A DNA stretch of 8,824 bases from Cyclobacteriaceae bacterium (GCA_019751475.1 JAIENH010000674.1:1-8824); one strand, 5' to 3'. Positions 1 to 6,363 are shown, counted from the first letter of the stretch. A program made the numbers and translations. The notes: a model not told the origin generated them from the letters alone.

Positions 1-1049
1 CGAATGATAAACTGAAGAAAGGTGAATTGGTAGCTTATATTCAAACTAGTGCCTTGTTATCAGATATTGTTTCATTGGAGACAGGCCTTGTAGAATTTGC
101 CAAAGAGCCACGCGCATTATCAGAATTGCTCACAAGAAATCTGCAAACGGGCGATCTGCAAGGCTATGTAAATGCAGCCGCAAAAACCCTACAAGATTAC
201 CTCACCTTTGTAGATAACAGGCTTCAGGAGAAGCAAGTAGCCCATCTACACAAACAGATTGTGTCCTTTAAGCGGCTTAACCAAAATTTACTTAAGCAAC
301 TAACATTGATGAAGAAGGAAGGTGTCCTTACCCATCGACAGTATCAGGCAGACTCTCTCCTTCTCGCCCAACGTGTCATAGCACCGCTGGATTTCAATAA
401 AAGCGAAAGCGCATACCTCCTACAGCAGCGTGGAATAAAGAGTATGGAGGCTTCTGTTATTTCAAATCAATTGCAAATTGATGCTCTTGAGAAACAAGTG
501 ACCGAACTGGATATAAGTCGACAAAAGGAAGAGATACAATTACAAACCAGCACAGATCATGCTATTAAAGAACTCACTGCTCGACTAAAAGGATGGAAAG
601 AAAATTTTCTATTTATCTCACCTACCGATGGCACTCTTGCTTATTTGGGGTTTCTTGAAAATGAGCAGTATGTGGAGAATGGAAAACCAATATTCGCCAT
701 ATTACCTTTCTCCAACCAGTTGATTGCGAGAGCTGAACTGCCTCTGCGCGGCTCTGGCAAAGTAAAGACCGGACAATTCGTTACTATCAGGTTGGCAAGC
801 TATCCATTTGAACAGTTTGGCATGCTAGAGGGCACAATTGCTGCTATTTCTCAAGTACCTGAAAAAGAAAGCTATTATGTGATAATTAACTTACCTAAAG
901 GTATGGCAAGCACTTACAATAAAAACCTTGCTTTTAGGCCAGAATTACAAGGCGAGACCGAGATTATTACGGAAGATCTGCGGTTGTTAGAGCGAATATT
1001 TTATCAGTTTAGGAAGCTTATCCGCCAATCTGCAGATAGCCACCTCTAA
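1..1049 (+). CDS. HlyD-family secretion adaptor (membrane fusion protein), 5' end outside window
   Basis: This is the periplasmic adaptor that links an inner-membrane ABC exporter to an outer-membrane channel. The frame is open from position 3 and reads N-D-K-L-K-K-G-E-L-V-A-Y-I-Q, the usual first half of the biotinyl-lipoyl-like domain of HlyD proteins. The TTG at 27 is therefore an internal Leu codon, and the true start with its membrane anchor lies left of the window. A long helical, coiled-coil-like stretch rich in Lys, Gln, Leu and Glu spans roughly residues 45-190 counted from that TTG. It is followed by the returning lipoyl half (FISPTDGTLAYLG) and a C-terminal beta-barrel part (LIARAELPLRGSGKVKTGQ). 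The stop is TAA at 1047-1049. It lies 160 bases before peptide A on the same strand and probably serves export of the peptides. The family call is firm; the partner exporter is inferred. Confidence 0.9.
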   Translation, partial: NDKLKKGELVAYIQTSALLSDIVSLETGLVEFAKEPRALSELLTRNLQTGDLQGYVNAAAKTLQDYLTFVDNRLQEKQVAHLHKQIVSFKRLNQNLLKQLTLMKKEGVLTHRQYQADSLLLAQRVIAPLDFNKSESAYLLQQRGIKSMEASVISNQLQIDALEKQVTELDISRQKEEIQLQTSTDHAIKELTARLKGWKENFLFISPTDGTLAYLGFLENEQYVENGKPIFAILPFSNQLIARAELPLRGSGKVKTGQFVTIRLASYPFEQFGMLEGTIAAISQVPEKESYYVIINLPKGMASTYNKNLAFRPELQGETEIITEDLRLLERIFYQFRKLIRQSADSHL

Positions 1050-1072
1050 AGTAAAAAAGTAATTTCAAAGTA

Positions 1073-1097
1073 TGTAATCCAATTTCCGTGTAATCCA
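1073..1097 (+). repeat. Short direct repeat TGTAATCCA x2 upstream of peptide A
   Basis: The nonamer TGTAATCCA occurs at 1073-1081 and again at 1089-1097, a period of 16 bases, in the gap between the HlyD stop and peptide A. Its position would suit a binding site for a regulator, but nine bases repeated twice in AT-rich DNA can arise by chance. The complete repeat is absent upstream of peptide B, where only TGTAATC is seen. Confidence 0.25.
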
Positions 1098-1121
1098 GTA
1101 TGGTTAGACTCAAGTGAGCAA

Positions 1122-1136
1122 TTTTTGACTTGCAAT
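1122..1136 (+). promoter_or_regulatory. Upstream element shared with peptide B (TTTTTGACTTGCAAT)
   Basis: These 15 bases match 13/15 with 6383-6397 (minus strand) upstream of peptide B, giving TTTTTRACTTGYAAT. Each copy lies upstream of a longer shared block, 15 bases away here and 19 bases away at peptide B. It may contain a promoter element such as a Bacteroidota -33 box (TTTG-like), but no convincing -7 box (TAnnTTTG) could be placed at the same distance in both copies. The role is inferred from conservation only. Confidence 0.4.
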
Positions 1137-1151
1137 GTTTCACATGATGGC

Positions 1152-1183
1152 TTGCCGCGGATGCCGAAAAGCGAATGAGTAGG
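1152..1183 (+). promoter_or_regulatory. Conserved 32-base block upstream of peptide A
   Basis: The block is identical at 28 of 32 positions to 6332-6363 (minus strand) upstream of peptide B. Its invariant centre is GGATGCCGAAAA, followed by CGAA and GAGTAGG. It ends 26 bases before the ATG of peptide A. The GC-rich motif stands out from the AT-rich surroundings. It is more conserved than the silent codon positions of the two peptide genes, which argues for a real role as a promoter, an operator or a 5'-untranslated element. Which of these it is cannot be decided from sequence alone. Confidence 0.55.
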
Positions 1184-1209
1184 TGATAAAAATTTACAAC
1201 ACTATTATT

Positions 1210-1413
1210 ATGAAAAACCTTTCAAAGTTCTACGGTCAGAAGATCAGCACTGACGAAATGAAAAAGATCAACGGTGGTGCAGGTTATTGTAATTGCCAAT
1301 GTACGTCAGGCCCAGGGGCGTGGACAGGGTATTACGCTAACTCACAATCAGCTCAAAATGCTGTCTCAAACTGGTGTGCCAACGGAGCTGGGGGTTGCCA
1401 ATGCTTTATGTGA
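1210..1413 (+). CDS. Peptide A: double-glycine-leader, six-cysteine secreted peptide precursor
   Basis: The product is a 67-residue precursor of a secreted peptide. The leader is residues 1-23, ending DEMKKINGG, the kind recognised by C39-peptidase exporters and common in Bacteroidota. The 44-residue core carries Cys27, 29, 31, 56, 63 and 65, spaced C-x-C-x-C-(24)-C-(6)-C-x-C. It also has PGAWTGYY (35-42) and QNAVSNWC (49-56). Against peptide B, the cores match at 29 of 43 ungapped positions but the leaders at only 10 of 23. ATG 1210 is chosen because it gives exactly the same 67-residue length as peptide B; a GTG at 1183 would add nine residues with no counterpart. The even cysteine number and the VKOR and thioredoxin genes nearby suggest three disulfides. 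Antibacterial action is a guess from context; a signalling peptide is the main alternative. Confidence 0.85.
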   Translation: MKNLSKFYGQKISTDEMKKINGGAGYCNCQCTSGPGAWTGYYANSQSAQNAVSNWCANGAGGCQCFM

Positions 1414-1421
1414 CGGCCTAT

Positions 1422-1449
1422 GCAATAAAAATGACACTCACTTTATTGC
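1422..1449 (+). other. AT-rich hairpin after peptide A
   Basis: GCAATAAA (1422-1429) pairs with TTTATTGC (1442-1449) around a 12-base loop, nine bases after the stop codon. It is weak and AT-rich, with no T-run directly behind it. It could protect the 3' end of the short peptide mRNA or act together with the stronger hairpin downstream. Confidence 0.35.
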
Positions 1450-1461
1450 TTTAAAGTTGAA

Positions 1462-1493
1462 GAGAGGCCGACCAAAAGTCAGCCTCTCCTTCT
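1462..1493 (+). terminator. Probable terminator of peptide A transcript
   Basis: GAGAGGC (1462-1468) pairs with GCCTCTC (1482-1488). After one C-A mismatch, GAC pairs with GTC, closing a CAAAA loop. The sequence following is CTTCTATT, pyrimidine-rich but not a clean T-run. The hairpin sits between the convergent peptide A and glycosyltransferase genes, where a terminator is expected, and it may serve both directions. Confidence 0.55.
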
Positions 1494-1532
1494 ATTAAAC
1501 TGAGTTGGACTAACAACTTAGATTAACTATTT

Positions 1533-2936
1533 TCAAAGCATAAGACTTGCAACATGGTTTTTAGTTGTTATCGAATCAATAAGGTTATTAATCTCTGCAA
1601 ATTCCACACTTCCATTGAGCAAATTGTCACTCATATGTGATATTTGAGTTTTTCCAATTGGATCCTCAAGAACTTCTCTAATTCCATTTGTTATTGCGGC
1701 CGTATTCGATTCAATAGATAATTTCCTTCCAATATTAAAATAACTCACTCTTGAAGAATTGCCATTTTGATCCCAATCATCATTAAGCGGAAAAATTAAC
1801 ATTGGCACCTTGCAATTGATTGCTTCTACAATTGAATTAAGGCCGCCATGAGAAATAAATAAATCAGCTTTTGCAAGTACTTGAAGTTGTGGTACCGAAG
1901 TAAAAATAGTTATGTTTTCAGGTAAAGGTGTTTTGAATTGGGAAATACCCACTCCACTCGCTAAGATTAAATGCCAATTCTTCTTGCGTTCAAAAACACC
2001 TATTAGTCGCAAAATAAAATTAAAAATCTTAGAATTATGCTCTTGACTAATGGTTCCCATCGAACAATAAACTACTTTACGATAATAAAAATTTTCTGCA
2101 ATCAGGTCTGAGAATTTCTTCGCAAAATCCTTGTCGTACAAAAAATGTAACCGCTTTAAGTCTATTGAAATTCCAGCATAGTATTGATTTCTACGTTTCG
2201 TGAGCCAAGGATAATCTATTTCTTTAGGCGAAAGGATTATTTCAGGAACACCGTCAATCGTGAAATGAAAACATCGATCTTTGTTAACTACAATCACATT
2301 TTTTGAATCTACGTTTGACTTCAGCCATCTGAGCAATAAAGTATGATTATCAAGTCCGACAAAAGCTAGCTTTATAATTGTCTGGTCAATAAGTCTTTTA
2401 ATAAAGTATCTCTTCCAAGCAAGTGAACAAATCCATGCATGCCAAGTCGAAAATCTAGGCACAATCGAACTACTTAAAGGTGGGACACATTTACTTCGAT
2501 AGGTTGACAGCATAGTCTGTAGAAAAATAATTCTTCCCCGATAGTTAGGATTACTAAGAAAAATCACTGAGACAGGCGCTAAAAAGGAGTCCACTAAAAT
2601 CAAACCAGGATTAATCTTGTCTATTTCTCTCTGAATCAAAAATATCCTTGCCCCAAAAATTCCATTATAGTCTCCTGAAATCCTTCTTATTACACTCTTA
2701 AAAAATAACGATACAACATCGCGTAAAGAGAAATTTCGAATGGTTATGATTGTCTGAATAAAACTTATAGAGCATGGTAAAAAGCTAAAACCGTTCGCTT
2801 CAACTAATATTCTAAAACTCTCATCACCACCGTACACGACTTGAAATCCCTTACTTGACAATTGATTTGCTATTCTAAATGAAGGGAGATAATGACTATA
2901 TGCTGAAGTCATTAAAAACAATGCTGTTCTACTCAC
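1533..2936 (-). CDS. GT1-like (UGT/MGT-type) glycosyltransferase, possible peptide-modifying enzyme
   Basis: Enzymes of this fold move a sugar from a nucleotide-sugar to an acceptor in the cytosol. The 467-residue protein has no signal peptide. The N-terminal Rossmann strand and loop (ALFLMTSAYSHYLPSF, 5-20) bind the acceptor side. The C-terminal half carries the family signature: CSMGT (291-295), a VPQ motif (348-350), and FISHGGLNSIVEA (360-372) followed by PLNDDWDQN (383-391), which together line the sugar-nucleotide site. The start is GTG at 2936, four bases after the upstream stop; the ATG eight codons later would remove the first beta-strand. It is the last gene of the peptide B operon, so peptides A and B are the likely acceptors, at Ser, Thr, Tyr, Trp or Cys. 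Known glycocin S-glycosyltransferases such as SunS are GT2 enzymes, so this would be a different solution. A small-molecule or lipid acceptor is not excluded. Confidence 0.82.
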   Translation of the reverse strand: MSRTALFLMTSAYSHYLPSFRIANQLSSKGFQVVYGGDESFRILVEANGFSFLPCSISFIQTIITIRNFSLRDVVSLFFKSVIRRISGDYNGIFGARIFLIQREIDKINPGLILVDSFLAPVSVIFLSNPNYRGRIIFLQTMLSTYRSKCVPPLSSSIVPRFSTWHAWICSLAWKRYFIKRLIDQTIIKLAFVGLDNHTLLLRWLKSNVDSKNVIVVNKDRCFHFTIDGVPEIILSPKEIDYPWLTKRRNQYYAGISIDLKRLHFLYDKDFAKKFSDLIAENFYYRKVVYCSMGTISQEHNSKIFNFILRLIGVFERKKNWHLILASGVGISQFKTPLPENITIFTSVPQLQVLAKADLFISHGGLNSIVEAINCKVPMLIFPLNDDWDQNGNSSRVSYFNIGRKLSIESNTAAITNGIREVLEDPIGKTQISHMSDNLLNGSVEFAEINNLIDSITTKNHVASLML

Positions 2937-2940
2937 GTCT

Positions 2941-4605
2941 CTAAGATGTAGCTTTAGTCAATTTCGATTTAAAATACGGATAGAAGTCCAATAACGATAA
3001 CAGGTTGGGCTTCTGATATCCATCAATAAAAATCGTAGGAGCTCTATTGATTCCATAGTTAGTCTCCCATGAACCCCATAAAGAAATTTTTGACTCTACA
3101 CTTTTCAAGTCAAGGTGTTCAAAGCCACTAAGACTTTTGTGCCAATCTGCAATGTTTCTATTTTTCTGACGAAACCAATCGTCCAAAGATTCTAAAACTT
3201 TCGTATTTCCTTCAGAAAAAAACGAACTCACAATTAAATATGCAAAGTGACGCACAACTGGATTGAGAACACTAAAGCGAATAACTACGACAATGTGTTC
3301 AAAGTCATTTACCAATTTCTTGAGGTCATTAAAAGTTTTTCCACAGGACTCGCAATACGGGTTCAATAATGCCACAATTGAAACACATCCGAATTTATTC
3401 CCCAAAATAATCTCGTCTTCTAGATCCAATTTTTCAGAAATCGACTTACACTCAGCTAGCATTTGTTGAAGCACTAAAGGCGATCTTTTGATGCTATTTA
3501 ATTGGGCTTTCACAATGTTTACTTCTCGTTTTGACACAAAATAAGACTGATTGATTATCAGACAGAAAATTGGAACAGCAAATGATATCATGGCGAACAC
3601 GACTGACTTAAAGTCCCAAGCATTAGATATCGGAAAAGTTAGTTTCGGATATAAAAAAACTATTTCTATCCAAAGTATCAACACAGTTGCCATGCATAAT
3701 AGGCAAAACACCTTAATGACTTTGGCCTGATAGATCACGGAAAAAATCGTGATTGGTACTGAAATTAAACTTAGTATAGCAAATAGAGAAATCAATAGTT
3801 CGGGTTTGTCTGTTAATAGAAGAATATGGAAAGCCAAAATTTTTCCTACAAAGTACACGATAGCAACATCGGAAAGATTAAGAGTACCAAAAAGATTTGC
3901 TCCTGCGGAATTTAATACATCATTACAGCTTAATTTACCATTAAAGCCCTTGGATTCACAAAGCTTTTCAATCCATCCGCTGCTAGAGCTTTTTCTTTTA
4001 AAAAACAATAGAATACAAACTAACAAGCCAGAAATGAGGGTAACAAGAAGCGGAAACCATTCCAAAAAATAGTTAGTAATTAGCGTTCCCTCCAACAAAA
4101 TGACACTAACTAAACTAAAGATCATCAACACACACAAAAAACCGTTACGAATTACCTGGAAACGCTCCTCCTTATGTAGGCTATCAAAATTTCTTTCACC
4201 GGATTTTTCATTTTTACTCACAAGCATTGCTACTCCAGTCCATTTTTGCTCAAACTCCGCAATACTTTCAGTCATTAATCCTTTTTGGGGATCAACATAG
4301 TCGATACTATTAATACTTATGGATTTAACTACAACAAAGTACGTCTGATTGTTTTTGTTGAAATGAGCAACAGCTGGCAATGGAATCTGTTGAAGCTGAC
4401 CGCTGTCAATTTTGACACTCATAGTATCAACATTCCATTCATTAAGACTCTCTTCTAAATAGTTTAGACTTGGATAATCATTATGAAACTCTGAGTGACT
4501 GATAGAGGTTTTTGAAACATTAATATCAAGCAATTCCACTAAATTCTGCAAGGTCACAATTCCATTTTCCTCGTTATTTTTTTGCTTTCGGAAATGATAC
4601 TTCAT
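2941..4605 (-). CDS. Fusion: degenerate C39-like domain, VKOR and thioredoxin-like domain
   Basis: VKOR-family proteins make disulfides by passing electrons from a thioredoxin-like domain to quinone. In this 554-residue protein, residues 1 to about 130 resemble a C39 peptidase domain but lack the catalytic Cys, and Tyr89 stands where C39 has its His (QTYFVVV versus the transporter's QNHFAVV); the Asp-Pro (105-106) remains. Six hydrophobic segments follow, at about 155-179, 184-202, 247-264, 270-296, 301-319 and 334-352. The VKOR cysteines are present: the loop pair Cys216 and Cys227, and CLLC at 301-304. The C-terminal domain (from about 400) has CESC (418-421) and a cis-Pro motif APT (Pro523). 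ATG 4605 was chosen, ten bases after the preceding stop; TTG 4677 would overlap that gene by 62 bases. Similar C39-like/VKOR fusions are known in Bacteroidota. It probably oxidises the exported peptides' cysteines. Confidence 0.88.
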   Translation of the reverse strand: MKYHFRKQKNNEENGIVTLQNLVELLDINVSKTSISHSEFHNDYPSLNYLEESLNEWNVDTMSVKIDSGQLQQIPLPAVAHFNKNNQTYFVVVKSISINSIDYVDPQKGLMTESIAEFEQKWTGVAMLVSKNEKSGERNFDSLHKEERFQVIRNGFLCVLMIFSLVSVILLEGTLITNYFLEWFPLLVTLISGLLVCILLFFKRKSSSSGWIEKLCESKGFNGKLSCNDVLNSAGANLFGTLNLSDVAIVYFVGKILAFHILLLTDKPELLISLFAILSLISVPITIFSVIYQAKVIKVFCLLCMATVLILWIEIVFLYPKLTFPISNAWDFKSVVFAMISFAVPIFCLIINQSYFVSKREVNIVKAQLNSIKRSPLVLQQMLAECKSISEKLDLEDEIILGNKFGCVSIVALLNPYCESCGKTFNDLKKLVNDFEHIVVVIRFSVLNPVVRHFAYLIVSSFFSEGNTKVLESLDDWFRQKNRNIADWHKSLSGFEHLDLKSVESKISLWGSWETNYGINRAPTIFIDGYQKPNLLSLLDFYPYFKSKLTKATS

Positions 4606-4615
4606 GTTTAGCAGA

Positions 4616-6043
4616 TTACTTAAAAATGTCCTGCATTTTAGATCGAAAGAGGTCACTTGAAGGCCTTTCAAAATCAATAGAAATCAATTCACCTCTTTCA
4701 TTAAAAAGAACATACCGAGGTATTGTAACATTCTTCCCGTCAAATACCACATCAATTATCGATTCTCTCAATTTTCTTCTAGCAATCAAACTGTAGCCTT
4801 TTAAATTAAATCCAGCCGCACGTTTTTTCCAGTTTTCTTGATTTGATAAATCATCAACGCTAATAAAAACTTGGGATACCCTTTTTTCATCAAGCATTTT
4901 ATAATAAGATTCATCAAGTTTTTTAAATTCTATGATACACGGCCCGCACCAGGTTGCCCACAAATCAATTAAAACTCTTTTCCGAGGAAAATTAGATGCC
5001 ACAAAAGAAAATAGATCAGCATCAACAGGATCAATAAAATTGGTTTGAGTTCTAGCTCCATTTCTCAATTTACTACACACATCCAACGTTTCGAAGTAGC
5101 TTGTAAATGGACTCTCTTTGAACTCGTTTATATACTTCGAAACTTCGCCACAATTCTTCTCGTTGTCCGGGTTATACATCAAATTGGCATAAAGAGCATT
5201 ACCCCAAAGAAACCACTGCATATCATGAGGCGCTTTCGCATAGAAGGGGTAGTCTTTTGATATCATTAAAACTGAATCAATATCTCGATTTTTACGGAAG
5301 AGAACATCAAAGTATGTATAATAGTAGGATTCTGAAGCGAAACATGTTCTAAGTTTTAAATCCAACGGGTTGATTATTGAAAAAATACCCATCATTAAAT
5401 CCATCCCTTTGTGCCGCTTTTCTTCAATCTGACCCCAATAGAAATGTTGATTGTAAAGCTCACCAACATGCCATGCCAAAATACTTCGAATTTCAGTCTT
5501 AAGATATTCTGAATGAGAATTGGTAATTTCCTTTCTCAATTGTAAAGAATCAATCCAAGCAATTTGCCTATTAATTTCATTTATCAGCTTCCTAGTTAAC
5601 TTGCTTATCTCTTCCTGTAGGTTGTCCTCAAAAACCTTTGTTACACTATTAAACTTAGAGCTCCGGGGCTCATTGTATACCGAATTGTAGTAAATAATTG
5701 CCCTCTGGTTTTTTCCCCTAATATCTATCCATTTACTGCCCTTCGAAGGTGATTGTATTTCAAAAGTAATTGTGTCATTTACATCACATAAAATATCCCA
5801 AACCTTATCTTGAATTTTGATCTTAACAAAAGTAGGCTGACTAAGACGAAAATTTGCTTTGACACTAGAATGGGCAATCTTTATTTTTGAAGCATTGATG
5901 TGGCTATTCGAAAATCCTAGAAAAGGATTCAGGTATTCAATCTGAATTGTGTCCTTACTTTGAACATTAAAGTTCAACTCCACTTGGGCCATCCCTTCTG
6001 CTACTAGAAAAAGAACAGCAATACCAAATACTGAAATCTTCAT
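4616..6043 (-). CDS. TlpA-like exported thioredoxin-fold protein with DUF4369-like N-terminal region
   Basis: This is a probable periplasmic thiol-disulfide oxidoreductase of 475 residues. A signal peptide is visible (MKISVFGIAVLFLVAEGMA, cut likely before QVE), with no lipobox Cys. The N-terminal region (about 20-130) is beta-rich and resembles DUF4369 domains found in many Bacteroidota TlpA relatives. A helical middle region of unrecognised function follows. The C-terminal thioredoxin domain has ATWCGPC, with the active-site cysteines at 366 and 369, and a later TIPRYVLF that supplies the cis-Pro. The start is ATG 6043; the TTG two codons earlier is less likely. The gene follows peptide B after a hairpin and precedes the VKOR fusion by ten bases. 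It may reduce or isomerise wrongly paired cysteines in the peptides, or shuttle electrons with the VKOR fusion. TlpA proteins are numerous in this phylum, so the assignment to this pathway rests on the operon. Confidence 0.87.
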   Translation of the reverse strand: MKISVFGIAVLFLVAEGMAQVELNFNVQSKDTIQIEYLNPFLGFSNSHINASKIKIAHSSVKANFRLSQPTFVKIKIQDKVWDILCDVNDTITFEIQSPSKGSKWIDIRGKNQRAIIYYNSVYNEPRSSKFNSVTKVFEDNLQEEISKLTRKLINEINRQIAWIDSLQLRKEITNSHSEYLKTEIRSILAWHVGELYNQHFYWGQIEEKRHKGMDLMMGIFSIINPLDLKLRTCFASESYYYTYFDVLFRKNRDIDSVLMISKDYPFYAKAPHDMQWFLWGNALYANLMYNPDNEKNCGEVSKYINEFKESPFTSYFETLDVCSKLRNGARTQTNFIDPVDADLFSFVASNFPRKRVLIDLWATWCGPCIIEFKKLDESYYKMLDEKRVSQVFISVDDLSNQENWKKRAAGFNLKGYSLIARRKLRESIIDVVFDGKNVTIPRYVLFNERGELISIDFERPSSDLFRSKMQDIFK

Positions 6044-6064
6044 TTTCAATTGTAAAGTATTTAT

Positions 6065-6099
6065 AAATATAGGCTATGCTTTCCGCATAGCCTATATTT
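6065..6099 (-). terminator. Perfect 15-bp hairpin between peptide B and TlpA-like gene
   Basis: AAATATAGGCTATGC (6065-6079) is the exact reverse complement of 6085-6099, with a five-base loop, so the stem is 15 perfect pairs. Read on the minus strand it starts eight bases after the peptide B stop and is followed by TATAAATACTTT rather than a pure T-run. It is therefore better read as a partial terminator or an mRNA-stabilising stem. Either would yield more precursor than enzyme, the usual arrangement in peptide operons. Confidence 0.7.
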
Positions 6100-6106
6100 T
6101 CAATTG

Positions 6107-6310
6107 CTAGAAACCACCACAGGTACACCAGCCACTGCCGGACGCACACCAGTTAGAGACTGCATTTTGAGCCGCTTGAGAGCTCGAATAATAACCAGTC
6201 CAGGCACCAGGAGAATTTTGGCAATTACAACTACAGTATCCGCCACCATTTACCGCTTTCATCTCTGCTTTAGAGAGTGTTAGCTTAGAAAACATTCTTA
6301 ATTTGTCCAT
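6107..6310 (-). CDS. Peptide B: double-glycine-leader, six-cysteine secreted peptide precursor
   Basis: This is a paralogue of peptide A and has the same length, 67 residues. The leader, residues 1-23, ends LSKAEMKAVNGG, close to the consensus of Bacteroidota GG-leader natural-product precursors. The core has Cys26, 28, 30, 55, 62 and 64, with spacing identical to peptide A, plus PGAWTGYY (34-41) and QNAVSNWC (48-55). It differs mainly in its C-terminus (CTCGGF versus CQCFM) and in Trp61, which is Gly in A. ATG 6310 was chosen: the frame stays open further upstream, but that extension runs through the conserved non-coding block, and peptide A has a stop codon there. It is the first gene of the operon leading to the TlpA-like, VKOR and glycosyltransferase genes, which makes it the most direct candidate substrate of all three. 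Activity (toxin or signal) cannot be read from sequence. Confidence 0.87.
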   Translation of the reverse strand: MDKLRMFSKLTLSKAEMKAVNGGGYCSCNCQNSPGAWTGYYSSSQAAQNAVSNWCASGSGWCTCGGF

Positions 6311-6331
6311 AGATAAAGTACTTTGATTTAG

Positions 6332-6363
6332 CCTACTCTTTCGTTTTTCGGCATCCCCGGCAC
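6332..6363 (-). promoter_or_regulatory. Conserved 32-base block upstream of peptide B
   Basis: This is the partner of 1152-1183: 28 of 32 bases are identical, including GGATGCCGAAAA. It ends 21 bases before the ATG of peptide B, against 26 bases in peptide A. The small shift in spacing and the lack of a shared start codon within it argue for a DNA or RNA element rather than a coding one. Confidence 0.55.

Noticed and set aside
1147..1182. An 11-codon micro-ORF (ATG at 1147, TAG at 1180) inside the conserved block upstream of peptide A
   Set aside because: The peptide B copy keeps the frame C-R-G-C-R-K and the TAG but has no start codon after its upstream TAA. A translated leader peptide is therefore not supported.
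1210..1413. Lanthipeptide, sactipeptide or thiopeptide interpretation of the precursors
   Set aside because: No dehydratase, cyclase, radical-SAM or YcaO gene is visible, and disulfide-forming enzymes are present instead. Genes outside the window could still change this.
1274..1498. A 74-codon open frame overlapping peptide A in another frame
   Set aside because: It overlaps the well-supported peptide A, has no recognisable domain, and its only similarity is as a shadow of that gene.
2941..4677. Longer VKOR fusion starting at TTG 4677
   Set aside because: It would overlap the TlpA-like gene by 62 bases. The C39-like similarity begins after ATG 4605, which sits at normal operon spacing.
5967..6149. 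A 60-codon minus-strand frame across the hairpin between peptide B and the TlpA-like gene
   Set aside because: It overlaps both real genes and the perfect inverted repeat, and it lacks any recognisable feature.
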